A stretch of 64,000 bases of DNA from Novosphingobium sp. MW5 (lineage in GTDB: Bacteria > Pseudomonadota > Alphaproteobacteria > Sphingomonadales > Sphingomonadaceae), in assembly GCA_025938935.1 (NCBI GenBank), contig JAPCWB010000001.1, positions 2,542,001 to 2,606,000 on the forward strand, given 5' to 3'. Below are positions 26,678-35,974 of this stretch, one piece after another. A program made the position numbers and the translations under genes. A model generated the notes under the pieces. It was given only the letters and a program-made list of their open reading frames with translations, searched no databases and was not told the DNA's origin. How positions within the stretch are numbered: the stretch's first letter is position 1; each line of letters begins with the position of its first letter.

Positions 26678-27856
26678 ATGAGCGCGCTCGAACTCGATTG
26701 CTCGGACCTCGAAAATTACATCGGCAAGCCATTGCAACCAGCCCGCATGGTAGATCCGATTGCCAACAGTGACATTCGCCGCTGGGTTCAAGCGATGCAT
26801 TACCCGAACCTGCTGCACTACGATCACAACTTCGCAGCGCAAAGCCGCCACGGCCAGCTGGTTGCACCGCAGAGCTTCCCGGTTGTGATGGACGATGCAC
26901 ATGGATCGGCGCCTTCCTGCATCGGTATGATCCCCAATTCTCATATGTTGTTCGGCGGCGACGAATGGTGGTTTTACGGGCCCGTCCTCAAGGCGGGTGA
27001 GCGCGTGTTCAACGAACGCATCCCCTTCGACTACACGGTCAAGAACACCTCCTCGTTCGGCCCGACCTGTTTTCAGCGCGGCGACAATTTCTATTACAAC
27101 CAGGACGGCGATCTGGTTGCCAAACAGCGTTCGACCTCGATCCGCTATCTGCAATCGGCTGGCGAGGCGAGCCAGAGCGATTCCACCGAAGGCCAGGACG
27201 ATCCCGTGTGGACCGATGACGAGCTGGAAGCGCTGGAGGATCGCAAGTTCACCTGGATCCAGATGATGCACGATCTTGGCCATTCCGCCCGTTACTGGGA
27301 GACGGTCAATGTCGGTGACGAGATGCCGGAACGCGTGTTCGGTCCGCACTCGATTGTCAGCTTTACCACCGAATGGCGCAGCTACCTGTTCACTAGCTGG
27401 GGCACCACGCACCGCCGGACCGACCTTGATATCGAAGCGCTCGGTTTCGTCGGGCCGATGGCGGGCAAGGAGCAGGATCCCGTCCTCGAACGGATCAATC
27501 CGGAGCAGACGGACGGTGCCTATATCGGCCCGTCGCGCGGTCACCTGTTCCCCCGCTGGGCCCGCTATATCGGCATGCCGCGCGGCTATGGTTACGGCGC
27601 CTCAATGGGTGCCTGGCTGACCGACTATGCCGCTGGCTGGGCCAGCGAATGGGGCATGGTCCGCCACTCGGTGTGCAATTATCGCAGCCCGGCGCTGACG
27701 GGTGACATCACCATCCAGACCGGCAAGATCACCGGCAAATACGTCGATGAAGAGGGCCGCCACATCGTTGCGGTCGACATCCGCATGACAAACCAGCTGG
27801 GTTCTGTCCTCGCCACAGCGAAGACCGAAATCGAGCTTCCTGCAAGGCCTGCCTGA
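26678..27856 (+). CDS. FAS1-like/MaoC-type acyl dehydratase, paralogue 1
   Basis: 392-residue hot-dog-fold protein with an N-terminal FAS1-like dehydratase domain and a C-terminal half of similar fold. Characteristic text is IRRWVQAMHYPNLLHYDHNF, LFGGDEWWFYGPVLKAGE, FGPTCFQRGDNFYYNQ and MPRGYGYGASMGAWLTDYAA. The start at 26678 follows GGGAG. It is closely similar along its full length to the next gene, which begins three bases after its stop. Proteins of this group hydrate or dehydrate acyl-CoA intermediates of steroid or aromatic side-chain breakdown; the substrate here is not known. Confidence 0.85.
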   Translation: MSALELDCSDLENYIGKPLQPARMVDPIANSDIRRWVQAMHYPNLLHYDHNFAAQSRHGQLVAPQSFPVVMDDAHGSAPSCIGMIPNSHMLFGGDEWWFYGPVLKAGERVFNERIPFDYTVKNTSSFGPTCFQRGDNFYYNQDGDLVAKQRSTSIRYLQSAGEASQSDSTEGQDDPVWTDDELEALEDRKFTWIQMMHDLGHSARYWETVNVGDEMPERVFGPHSIVSFTTEWRSYLFTSWGTTHRRTDLDIEALGFVGPMAGKEQDPVLERINPEQTDGAYIGPSRGHLFPRWARYIGMPRGYGYGASMGAWLTDYAAGWASEWGMVRHSVCNYRSPALTGDITIQTGKITGKYVDEEGRHIVAVDIRMTNQLGSVLATAKTEIELPARPA

Positions 27857-27859
27857 ACC

Positions 27860-29020
27860 ATGACCACTTTCGACACCTCCGACATCGACCGCTACCTAGG
27901 CGTGCCCATGGACCAGTCGTTCCTGCGCGAACCGATCGCCGGAAACGACATCCGCCGCTGGGTCCATGCCATGCATTACCCGAACCTGCTCCACTTCGAC
28001 CCGAAGTTCGCGGGCGAGAGCCGCTTCGGCAAGCTGGTTGCACCGCAGAGCATTGCCATTGCCACCGACGATGGCCACGGCGCCGGTCCTGCCTGTGTCG
28101 GCAAGATCCCGGAATCGCACCTGCTGTTCGGCGGGGATGAATGGTGGTTCTACGGCCCGCGCATCCAGCCCGGTGACACAATCGAAAACAAGCGCGTGCC
28201 GTTCGATTACGTCGTCAAGGAAACGGGTTTTGGGCCGACCTGCTTTCAGCGGGGCGACAACAACTACGTCAATCAGAATGGCGAAGCGATCGCCAAGCAG
28301 CGCTCGACCGCAATCCGCTATCTTGCCTCGGCAGGCGGCGGCAGCGTGAATGAGGCCGATTTCGCCGAGCCAGAGTGGTCCGACGAGGAAATGGACGCCT
28401 TTGATGCGCGCCGCTTCACCTGGGTGAAGATGCTGCGCGATCTGGGTCACGCGGAACGCTGGTGGGATGATGTCGCAGTGGGCGACCAGCTCCCCGAGCG
28501 CCTGTTCGGCCCGCACTCCGTCGCCAGCTTTACCACCGAATGGCGCGCCTACATCGTGAACAACTGGGGCACGATGAACCTGCGCAAGAATGACCTTGAG
28601 GCGCTGGGCTTCACCCGCGAGATGGCTGGATACGAAAACGATCCCGACATGCTGCTGGACAACACGTTCCTGACCGACGGAGCCTACTACGGCCCGTCGC
28701 GCGGGCATCTGTTCCCCAAATATGCCCGCCGGATCGGCATGCCGCGCGGCTATGGGTACGGCGCGTCGATGGGTTCGTGGGTAACGGACTACCTGTCGGG
28801 CTGGGCTGGCGAGCATGGCATGGTCGTCCACTCCACGGCCAATTATCGCGGCCCCGCGCTGACGGGAGACGTCACCATCCAGACTGCCGAGGTTACCGAG
28901 AAGTCGGTTGACGCCGATGGGCGGCACCTCGTCCACGTCAAGCACCTGATGGAGAACCAGCGCGGCGTGAAGATGTGCACGGGCACTGCGGAAATCTGGC
29001 TGCCGAAGAAAAAGGACTGA
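27860..29020 (+). CDS. FAS1-like/MaoC-type acyl dehydratase, paralogue 2
   Basis: 386-residue paralogue of the previous gene, with the same landmarks (IRRWVHAMHYPNLLHFDPKF, LLFGGDEWWFYGP, FGPTCFQRGDN, MPRGYGYGASMGSWVTDYLS). The two differ mainly in the linker between the two halves and in the middle (NNWGTMNLRKND in place of SWGTTHRRTDLD). Three bases separate the genes, so they are co-translated and may form a heteromer. A molybdenum hydroxylase pair follows 61 bases later on the same strand. The order suggests a short catabolic operon, but this is inference. Confidence 0.85.
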   Translation: MTTFDTSDIDRYLGVPMDQSFLREPIAGNDIRRWVHAMHYPNLLHFDPKFAGESRFGKLVAPQSIAIATDDGHGAGPACVGKIPESHLLFGGDEWWFYGPRIQPGDTIENKRVPFDYVVKETGFGPTCFQRGDNNYVNQNGEAIAKQRSTAIRYLASAGGGSVNEADFAEPEWSDEEMDAFDARRFTWVKMLRDLGHAERWWDDVAVGDQLPERLFGPHSVASFTTEWRAYIVNNWGTMNLRKNDLEALGFTREMAGYENDPDMLLDNTFLTDGAYYGPSRGHLFPKYARRIGMPRGYGYGASMGSWVTDYLSGWAGEHGMVVHSTANYRGPALTGDVTIQTAEVTEKSVDADGRHLVHVKHLMENQRGVKMCTGTAEIWLPKKKD

Positions 29021-29081
29021 GCGGCCCGATTGCACTTCGGCAGGCAACGGCTAAACCTCTGGCAACGGAGGATGCCGCCCG

Positions 29082-29561
29082 ATGGCCGAAATGCGCGATT
29101 ACTCGATCAAGGTGAATGGACAGGCGCGAAAGGTGCGCGCCACGCCGGACATGCCGCTGCTTTGGGCCCTGCGGCAGGAACTCGACTTTGCCGGCGTAAA
29201 GTTCGGTTGCGGGGCAGGGCTGTGCGGTGCTTGTACTGTACATCTCGACGGCCAGCCCGTCCGTTCCTGCCAGATGCCGATTGGCGAACTCGGCAAAGGT
29301 TCGGTCACGACGATCGAAGGCCTGTCCGGCCCGTTGGCGGACAAGCTGCGGCAGGCGTGGCTTCAGATCGACGTGCCGCAGTGCGGCTATTGCCAGGCAG
29401 GCCAATTGATGGCTGCCCATGCCTTGCTGAAGGAAAACCCAAAGCCCGACGCGGCGGCCATCGACGCGGCCATGGAGGGCAACATCTGCCGCTGCGCGAC
29501 GTATCCCCGCATAAGGCAGGCCATCCGTATAGCTTCCGGCCAGGAGAGCGCGGATGCTTGA
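29082..29561 (+). CDS. (2Fe-2S) subunit of a molybdenum hydroxylase (IorA/xanthine dehydrogenase type)
   Basis: 159-residue electron-transfer subunit with two [2Fe-2S] clusters: the plant-ferredoxin cluster ligands in KFGCGAGLCGACTVHLDG and a later Cys, and the second cluster in VPQCGYCQAGQ plus NICRCATYPRIRQA. It belongs to the isoquinoline 1-oxidoreductase alpha-type two-subunit group, which has no separate FAD subunit. It pairs with the large subunit that follows with an eight-base overlap. The substrate cannot be read from the sequence. Confidence 0.94.
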   Translation: MAEMRDYSIKVNGQARKVRATPDMPLLWALRQELDFAGVKFGCGAGLCGACTVHLDGQPVRSCQMPIGELGKGSVTTIEGLSGPLADKLRQAWLQIDVPQCGYCQAGQLMAAHALLKENPKPDAAAIDAAMEGNICRCATYPRIRQAIRIASGQESADA

Positions 29562-31743
29562 GGAGAAGGCACTGGATCGGCGCTCGTTCCTGAAGGTTTC
29601 GGCGCTTGCGGGCGGTGGCATGTCGCTTGCGATCGCTCTTCCGGCCTCGGCGCAGGGGGCCAAGCCCGTTGCTGCGGCGCTGACCGTCTATGTGGCGATC
29701 GCGGCCGATAACAGCATCACCATCACGGCCAAGAACCCGGAAATGGGGCAGGGTGTAACCACCTCGCTGCCGATGATGATCGCCGAGGAACTCGACTGTG
29801 ACTGGTCGCAGGTCAAGGTCGTGATGGCAGAGGCTTCCCCGGCCAAGTACGGCGCGCAGATGTCGGTCGGCTCGATGGCGACGCCGATGAACTACATGCC
29901 CATGCGGCAGGCAGGTGCGGCGGCGCGCGCGATGCTCGTTTCGGCGGCGGCCAAGCTGTCCGGACTGCCAGCGGGCGAGTTGACCACGAAGTCCGGGCGG
30001 GTGCTCCACGCTTCTTCGGGCAAGGCCTGGACTTACGGCGAATTAGCCGCGGAGGCTGCCCGTCAGCCAGTGCCGGCAGCGGCGAGCCTGACGCTCAAGC
30101 AGCCCGCGCAATTCGGTCTCATTGGCAAGCGGCAGCGCGGCGTCGAATCGGCGAAAATCGTCAAGGGTGAGCGGCTGTTCGGCATCGACGTTGACCAGCC
30201 CGGGCAACTCTACGCGATATACGAAACGGCACCCGCCCACGGCGGCAAGCTGGTCAAGGCGGATATCGCGGCGGCCAAGGCCTCGCCTGGCGTGGTTGCG
30301 GTGTTCCCGGTCAATGGCATCGGCGATGCGCAGGTGCTGATTGACGGCATTGCGATCGTTGCGACCAACATCTGGTACGCCGAAAAGGCCCGTGGGCTGC
30401 TCAAGCCGGAGTGGGATCTTTCGGCCAGCAAGGACCACACGTCGGCGCGTTATGACGAACTTGCCAAGGCCGCGATCACAGCCGCCAAGGGCAAGGAGTT
30501 CCGCAAGGATGGCGATGCCGCTGCCGCTCTTTCTTCCTCCGCGAAGCGCGTTGCGGCGACCTATTCCTACCCCTTCCTTGCCCATGCCACGCTGGAGCCG
30601 CAGAACTGCACGGCCCAGATGCATCCTGACGGTGTGCTAGAGCTTTGGGCACCCACCCAGGGGCCGCACTGGGGCATGGACCTGATCGCCAAGCATCTTG
30701 GCGTGCCAATGGACAAGCAGCGCGTCCACATCATGCGCTGCGGCGGCGGGTTCGGTCGGCGCGGTTCGAATGACTTCATGATGCAGGCCGCCGCCATCGC
30801 AAAGGCACTGCCGGGCAAGCCGATCCAGCTGATCTCGAGTCGTGCCGACGACCTGAAGCGTGACTATTTCCGCCCCGGTGGCTGGCATGCATTCGAGGCC
30901 GGCATCTCAGCAGACGGAAAGCTGGATGCCTTCAATTGCCATTTCATCACCTATGGCAGCGGTGGTCAGCCCTATTCGACGGCGCGGCTCAATCCTGCCG
31001 CCTTCCCGGCAGGGCTGGTCGGCAACCTCACCTATTCGCAGGATGTGCTCGATACCGTCATCCCCATGGGTTTCCTGCGCGCCCCCGGCGCGAACGGGCA
31101 GGCTTTCGCTATCCAGGGTTTCCTTGATGAGGTGGCAGAGGCAGCTGGGAAGGACTTGCCGACCCTGCTCCTTGAACTCTGCGCGAGTGAGCGCACCGTG
31201 GGCGACGCCGGGGGGCATGGACCGGCTCCCGTATTCCGCACCACTCGCGCCCGCAGCGTGATCGAGCGCGTCCTAGCCGATTCCGGCTGGACTGGCCGGC
31301 CGAAGCAGGCGGGCCGCGGCTTCGGCTTTGCCTTCTACTTCGCGCATCAGGGCTACTTCGCCGAGGTGGTGGATGCCACCGTTTCGGACGGTGCAGTGAA
31401 GGTCAACAAGGTCTGGGTTGCCGGCGATGTCGGCAGCCAGATCATCAATCCAATGGGGGCCGAGGCGCAGGTGCGAAGCTCTGTAATCGAAGGACTCCAG
31501 ATGGCGCTTGGCCAGGAAATGACCTTTACCGACGGCGCGCCGGACCACCGCAATTTCGACGGTTACAGCCCCGCCAGGATGAGCCTGACGCCGGACATTG
31601 CCATTTCGTTCGTCCGCTCGGACTATCCGCCGACAGGACTGGGCGAACCCGCCTTGCCGCCGGTCATCCCGGCGCTGACTAATGCGATCTACGCCGCAAC
31701 CGGCAAGCGCGTGCGCAGCTTGCCGGTGCGTTTGACAGCCTAG
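29554..31743 (+). CDS. Molybdopterin-binding subunit of an IorB-type aldehyde/N-heterocycle oxidoreductase
   Basis: 729-residue catalytic subunit. A twin-arginine signal is present at the start (LDRRSFLKVSALAGGGMSLAIALPASAQ region), so the enzyme is probably exported folded with its cofactor. The molybdopterin-domain motifs include MRCGGGFGRRGSNDF, GFLRAPGANGQAFAIQGF and a Glu near the end in PPTGLGEPALPPVIPA. It starts at ATG 29554 within the small subunit's end. The stop overlaps the convergent leuA stop by three bases. Expected acceptor is a quinone or cytochrome, given the lack of a flavin subunit. Confidence 0.92.
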   Translation: MLEEKALDRRSFLKVSALAGGGMSLAIALPASAQGAKPVAAALTVYVAIAADNSITITAKNPEMGQGVTTSLPMMIAEELDCDWSQVKVVMAEASPAKYGAQMSVGSMATPMNYMPMRQAGAAARAMLVSAAAKLSGLPAGELTTKSGRVLHASSGKAWTYGELAAEAARQPVPAAASLTLKQPAQFGLIGKRQRGVESAKIVKGERLFGIDVDQPGQLYAIYETAPAHGGKLVKADIAAAKASPGVVAVFPVNGIGDAQVLIDGIAIVATNIWYAEKARGLLKPEWDLSASKDHTSARYDELAKAAITAAKGKEFRKDGDAAAALSSSAKRVAATYSYPFLAHATLEPQNCTAQMHPDGVLELWAPTQGPHWGMDLIAKHLGVPMDKQRVHIMRCGGGFGRRGSNDFMMQAAAIAKALPGKPIQLISSRADDLKRDYFRPGGWHAFEAGISADGKLDAFNCHFITYGSGGQPYSTARLNPAAFPAGLVGNLTYSQDVLDTVIPMGFLRAPGANGQAFAIQGFLDEVAEAAGKDLPTLLLELCASERTVGDAGGHGPAPVFRTTRARSVIERVLADSGWTGRPKQAGRGFGFAFYFAHQGYFAEVVDATVSDGAVKVNKVWVAGDVGSQIINPMGAEAQVRSSVIEGLQMALGQEMTFTDGAPDHRNFDGYSPARMSLTPDIAISFVRSDYPPTGLGEPALPPVIPALTNAIYAATGKRVRSLPVRLTA

Positions 31744-33407
31744 AGCGCGTTGGCGGCGCTGAGCACGGCGCGGACACTGGCGGTGGCAACGTCCTCGTCG
31801 ATGCCGACGCCCCAGACGACCTTGCCGTCTGCCGTGACGCATTCGACATAGGCGGCGGCGCGGGCATCGGCGCCCTTGCCCATTGCGTGTTCCGAATAGT
31901 CACGGACTTCGAGCTTTACGCCGAATGCGTCCTCAAGGGTCGAGCACACCGACGAAATCAGGCCATTGCCGCGGCCGGAGACCGATTGTTCGCGACCATC
32001 GACGCCGATCTTACCAGCGAAGATTCGCGACCCATCGGCTGCTTTGGTTTCCTCGTAATCGACCAGCTGGAAATGCTGCGGCTCGTCGAGACGGTAGACC
32101 CTGCGGAATACGTCCCAGATGTCGGGGGCCTGCAATTCGCGGCCGAGTTCGTCCGCAAGGTCCTGTACATGGCGGCTGAAATGGGCCTGCATCCGCTTTG
32201 GCAGCTTCAGTCCCTGGTCCTGCTCGATCACCCAGGCAAAACCGCCCTTGCCGGACTGCGAGTTGACCCGGATCACCGCTTCGTATGAGCGGCCAAGGTC
32301 AGCCGGATCGATCGGCAGGTAAGGCACGGCCCAGAGTGGATCGTTGCGCGTTTCCTGCGCCGCGAAGCCCTTTTTGATCGCGTCCTGATGACTGCCGGAA
32401 AAGGCGGTAAAGACCAGTTCGCCGCCATAGGGATGCCGCTCCGGCACCTTGAGCTGGTTGCAGTACTCGACCGTCTGGATGACCTCGTCGATGTCCGAGA
32501 AATCGAGCTCAGGATCGATGCCCTGAGTGTACATGTTGAGCGCCACGGTGACGAGGCAGCAGTTGCCCGTCCGTTCGCCATTGCCGAACAGGCAGCCTTC
32601 GACGCGGTCTGCGCCGGCCATCAGGCCCAGCTCCGCCGCCGCCACGCCGGTGCCGCGATCGTTATGCGTGTGGAGCGAGATCACAGCGCTTTCGCGGTTC
32701 GGCAGGTTGCGACAGAAATACTCGATCTGATCGGCGTAGATGTTCGGCGTCGATGCCTCGACCGTGGCGGGCAGGTTGAGGATGATCGGCTTTTCCGGCG
32801 TCGGCTGCAGGATGCTCATCACCGTCTCGCAGCACTCGATCGAGAAATCGACCTCTGCGGTGGAGAAGGTTTCCGGCGAATATTCGAAGTGCCAGTCGGT
32901 CTGCGGGAAGCGGGCGGCATTATCGCGCAGTTGTTTGGCACCGTTTTCGGCAATGGCCCGGATGTCGGCCTTTTCCATGCCGAACACCACCTGCCGCCAC
33001 AGCGGCGACACCGCGTTGTACACGTGGACGATTGCCGCATGTGCGCCGGCGAGGCTTTCGAACGAGGTCTTGATCAGGTCATCGCGCGACTGGGTGAGGA
33101 CCTGGATCATCACGTCCTGCGGCACCCGGCCAGAGTCCACCAGGCCTCGGATGAAATCGTATTCGGTCGCACCGGCGGCGGGAAAGCCAACCTCGATTTC
33201 CTTCAGGCCCAGCTTGATCAGCAGGTCGAAGAAGCGCGTCTTCTTTTCCGCGCCCATCGGATCGATGAGCGACTGGTTGCCATCGCGCAGGTCGGTTGAG
33301 AGCCAGCGCGGCGCCTTGGTGATCGTGCGCGAGGGCCACTGCCGGTCAGGCAGGTGGATTTGCGGGAAGGGCCGGTACTTGGCCGAAGGGTCTTTCAACA
33401 TGGTCAT
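31740..33407 (-). CDS. leuA: 2-isopropylmalate synthase
   Basis: First enzyme of the leucine branch, condensing acetyl-CoA with alpha-ketoisovalerate. 555 residues, the long LeuA type 2 form. Catalytic signatures are APRWLSTDLRDGNQSL and ISLHTHNDRGTGVAAAEL, with the C-terminal leucine-sensing regulatory domain (AYVECVTADGKVVWGVGID). The start is ATG 33407; an ATG two codons later is possible. A 16-codon Leu-rich reading frame lies 84 bases upstream, suggesting attenuation by leucyl-tRNA supply. Confidence 0.96.
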   Translation of the reverse strand: MTMLKDPSAKYRPFPQIHLPDRQWPSRTITKAPRWLSTDLRDGNQSLIDPMGAEKKTRFFDLLIKLGLKEIEVGFPAAGATEYDFIRGLVDSGRVPQDVMIQVLTQSRDDLIKTSFESLAGAHAAIVHVYNAVSPLWRQVVFGMEKADIRAIAENGAKQLRDNAARFPQTDWHFEYSPETFSTAEVDFSIECCETVMSILQPTPEKPIILNLPATVEASTPNIYADQIEYFCRNLPNRESAVISLHTHNDRGTGVAAAELGLMAGADRVEGCLFGNGERTGNCCLVTVALNMYTQGIDPELDFSDIDEVIQTVEYCNQLKVPERHPYGGELVFTAFSGSHQDAIKKGFAAQETRNDPLWAVPYLPIDPADLGRSYEAVIRVNSQSGKGGFAWVIEQDQGLKLPKRMQAHFSRHVQDLADELGRELQAPDIWDVFRRVYRLDEPQHFQLVDYEETKAADGSRIFAGKIGVDGREQSVSGRGNGLISSVCSTLEDAFGVKLEVRDYSEHAMGKGADARAAAYVECVTADGKVVWGVGIDEDVATASVRAVLSAANAL

Positions 33408-33491
33408 GGCGTTACTCGGAATTCGGATTTACGGTCGGTCGGCGATCGATCCCTTGAGCGCGAGCCGCGCCGGGAGAGCCGACACGGCAAT

Positions 33492-33542
33492 TCACGCCCA
33501 AGGGCGCGTAAGTCGCAGCGTAAGTCCGAGGTTCCGTGTCAT
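33492..33542 (-). CDS. leuL: leu leader peptide upstream of leuA
   Basis: A 16-residue frame, MTRNLGLTLRLTRPWA, starts at ATG 33542 and ends at TGA 33494-33492, 84 bases before leuA. Four of eight residues 5-12 are leucine (CTC, CTT, CTG, CTT), each spaced one residue apart, as expected for a control peptide where ribosome pausing senses charged tRNA-Leu. A short GC hairpin (GCGCG-AGC-CGCGC, 33458-33470) lies between it and leuA but no U tract follows, so the terminator partner is not firmly seen. The call rests on composition, size and position. Confidence 0.72.
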   Translation of the reverse strand: MTRNLGLTLRLTRPWA

Positions 33543-33555
33543 GTTTTGGCCTATG

Positions 33556-33599
33556 GGCAAGGCGGGTGGGCTTGTAAAGGCCCATAAGCCCGCCCTGCC
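33556..33599 (-). terminator. Possible weak terminator after the sterol-desaturase-like gene
   Basis: GGCAGGGCGGGCTT and AAGCCCACCCGCCTTGCC (minus strand, 33599 to 33556) can fold into an imperfect GC-rich hairpin. No U run follows, so it may instead be part of the leuA leader region. Confidence 0.35.
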
Positions 33600-33621
33600 G
33601 ATAGTGTTCACGTAGCGGTGA

Positions 33622-34422
33622 TCACTCTGTCGCCAGTTCCTTCTTCGGCCGGGCATGGACAACCTTGCCATAGCCCCTGCCGTAGTCGAGCGTACCGAAC
33701 ATCCAGTCATACAGCAGGCTGATCGTCGCGAAATTGCCGCCGGTGAAGTAGGCGTGATGGTTGTGGTGCATTACCGACATCGTGTTGAGATAGCGGAAGG
33801 GGAAGCTGTCGGTCTTCCAAAGATCGTGGTTGTGCTGGTTGATTTCCGAGAACGCGATCCAGGTGATCACGACCGTCGGCACTGAGAAATTGCCCAGCAG
33901 GAATGACAGGCCGAAGATCGTTCCGACATAAAGGCCCAATCCTCCGGCAACCTCGATCGGGTGGATAAAGCTCGAATCCCCGCGGCAGGGGTTGTGCTGG
34001 CGATGATGGACAGCGTGCACCCACATCAGCGGGCCCTTGAAGTAGCCGCTGTCGTGGAACAGGAAGCGGTGCACCAGATAGTAGAAGAAATCATAGACCA
34101 GCAGGATGATCACGCAGTCACGCAGGACCCGGCCGACCGAATGGAGTTCAGGGGAAATCGCGAATGGCACTATGGCTGCAAAGATCACCACCCAGAAGAT
34201 CGCTCCCCACTTTCGGTTCCACGCCTGATTGGCGGCATAGGTTGGCTTTTGCATCTTCTCTTCGAAGGCGGCCCGGTTCGCCTTGGCAGAGGCCCTGAAG
34301 GTCGGCACGAGTGCGGTACCGATAATGCGAAGCAGCTTGGTGATGGCGATGATGGCGACGGCGGCGATCAGCGACTGTTGCCAGTGGTATCCGGCAAGCA
34401 GGCTGTTGGTAATCTCATCCAT
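33622..34422 (-). CDS. Sterol desaturase / fatty acid hydroxylase family membrane protein
   Basis: 266-residue integral membrane di-iron enzyme. The three histidine clusters of the fatty-acid hydroxylase superfamily are present in order: HRFLFHD, HAVHHRQH and HHNHHAYF, with membrane segments before and between. Such enzymes hydroxylate or desaturate lipids, sterols or carotenoids; the exact substrate is open. ATG 34422 (MDEITNSLLAG) is preferred because AGAGGA lies upstream; a further upstream frame start at 34512 adds a basic leader unlike the family. Between MFS and leuA on the same strand. Confidence 0.88.
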   Translation of the reverse strand: MDEITNSLLAGYHWQQSLIAAVAIIAITKLLRIIGTALVPTFRASAKANRAAFEEKMQKPTYAANQAWNRKWGAIFWVVIFAAIVPFAISPELHSVGRVLRDCVIILLVYDFFYYLVHRFLFHDSGYFKGPLMWVHAVHHRQHNPCRGDSSFIHPIEVAGGLGLYVGTIFGLSFLLGNFSVPTVVITWIAFSEINQHNHDLWKTDSFPFRYLNTMSVMHHNHHAYFTGGNFATISLLYDWMFGTLDYGRGYGKVVHARPKKELATE

Positions 34423-34516
34423 AGTTCTAGTCCTCTGGCTAAAGCGCGAGAACACTGTTCTCATACCGAGGTCTAGACCAATTCGCCAGGGATCATCCTT
34501 GATCGAGCGCAAATTC

Positions 34517-35767
34517 TCAGGCGACGGGAGTGACGGGCTCCGCTGGCTTGGCCGCGCCCAACCGAACTATCGGAACAAGCAGCAGCATCATCACAGCAAG
34601 CCCAGCAAACAGGCCAAAGATCACATCGTAACTGCCCGTCACGTCATAGATGCGCCCGAACAATGGGGGCGAGATCAGCAAGAAGGACATGATCAGCAGG
34701 TTGAGCATGCCGCCGACTCGCCCGACAACTTCCCGGCCCCAGATGCGCGGGATAAGGAAGCTTTCCATCGGGATCATCATCCCGCCGAAAAACCCCATGA
34801 GTGCCACGCCGGTCGCGATCGCGGTATAGCCTGCGTCGGCCCAGATCATGGCCACGCAGCCCAGGGCGTAGCCGATCAGGCTGACCGCCATCATGAGGCG
34901 CGGATTCATCCGGTCTGCCATGACCGCGAAGCCAAGCTTGGCGACGAAACCGCTGCTGGCATAGATCGAGATCAGGAAGGCTGCCGACCCCGCAGCAATG
35001 CCAACGTCCGTGGCTAGCGACACCAGGTTTGTCACCATGCCCTTCAGGCCGGCAGTCACCGTCGCCACGAGTACCGCGATCATCCAGAACGTGGGATCGC
35101 GGAGCAGCGTGGTTGCCGGAATGGTCCTGACCTTGTTCGCAGCCAGTGAAGCCTCTGCATCAACAGCCGCGCCGTCCGGATTCAATCCGCGATCCGCAGG
35201 GTAGTTGACGATGAAGGCGGTCGTCAAAAGCGTGATGGCGAGAACGATCAGCGCCAGCGCGCGCAGGCCCATCCGCCATTCGAGATTTTCAAGCAGATAT
35301 TGCATGACCGGCGGAAAGATCACGCCGCCTACCGAAATGCCGGCAATCGCCACGCCAAGGGCCGTGCCTCGCCGCTTTGCGAACCAGCGCGTCAAGAGGA
35401 CCGTGCAGGCCAGCGGCCCGATCAGCAAATTGGCCGGCGCGACAAGCAGGCCATAGACGATGAGGACATGGTTGAAGCTCTGCGCAAAGCTGATCGCGAC
35501 GAAACCGAGCGCCAGCAATACCCCGCCAAGCGCCATCGCCTTTTGGAGCGATACGCGGTCGAGCAGCTTGCCTACACTGGGAGAAATAAGTGCCGAGACA
35601 CCGGAGAGCACCGTCATCGCAAACATCAGCCACATGCGCGAAGGGTGGAATTCCTTCGCCAGCGGCACCGCGATAACACTGTAGGAAGAGGTGATCATGG
35701 CAGTTACCGCCAGCAACACCAGGCAGGCTCCCACCTGCCGCCAGCCAACCGCGAATGAGCGTTCCAT
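34517..35767 (-). CDS. MFS transporter
   Basis: 416-residue carrier with about twelve hydrophobic segments. The loop between helices 2 and 3 reads GKLLDRVSLQKAMALGG, the conserved MFS A-like motif, and a second copy occurs in the C-terminal half (MADRMNPRLMMAVSLIGYA). It resembles monocarboxylate/oxalate-formate antiporter-type MFS members. The substrate is unknown. It lies upstream of the sterol-desaturase-like gene on the same strand with 94 bases between, so the two may be linked functionally. Confidence 0.9.
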   Translation of the reverse strand: MERSFAVGWRQVGACLVLLAVTAMITSSYSVIAVPLAKEFHPSRMWLMFAMTVLSGVSALISPSVGKLLDRVSLQKAMALGGVLLALGFVAISFAQSFNHVLIVYGLLVAPANLLIGPLACTVLLTRWFAKRRGTALGVAIAGISVGGVIFPPVMQYLLENLEWRMGLRALALIVLAITLLTTAFIVNYPADRGLNPDGAAVDAEASLAANKVRTIPATTLLRDPTFWMIAVLVATVTAGLKGMVTNLVSLATDVGIAAGSAAFLISIYASSGFVAKLGFAVMADRMNPRLMMAVSLIGYALGCVAMIWADAGYTAIATGVALMGFFGGMMIPMESFLIPRIWGREVVGRVGGMLNLLIMSFLLISPPLFGRIYDVTGSYDVIFGLFAGLAVMMLLLVPIVRLGAAKPAEPVTPVA

Positions 35768-35919
35768 GCCGTCTCCCGGAAATTCGGGCCCTTCGCGCCC
35801 GTTATCCGTGGAGTATGAACGTCAAAGGCGGAAAAGGAAGTCGGCCGGGCCCGCTCGCCCCGGCCGGCTGCGGAACTTCTTCCATTCATCGCCGGGGCAG
35901 GGTGAACGCGCGCAGCAGA

Positions 35920-35949
35920 ATGGGGAAGGAACCGAAGCTCCTTCCCCAT
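35920..35949 (-). terminator. Hairpin downstream of hcp
   Basis: ATGGGGAAGGA (35920-35930) and TCCTTCCCCAT (35939-35949) form a perfect eleven-pair stem with an eight-base loop, 25 bases after the hcp stop. The U tract on the minus strand is short, so termination efficiency is uncertain. Confidence 0.6.
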
Positions 35950-35974
35950 CCATGCCGAACGCCTGGAGGGATGG

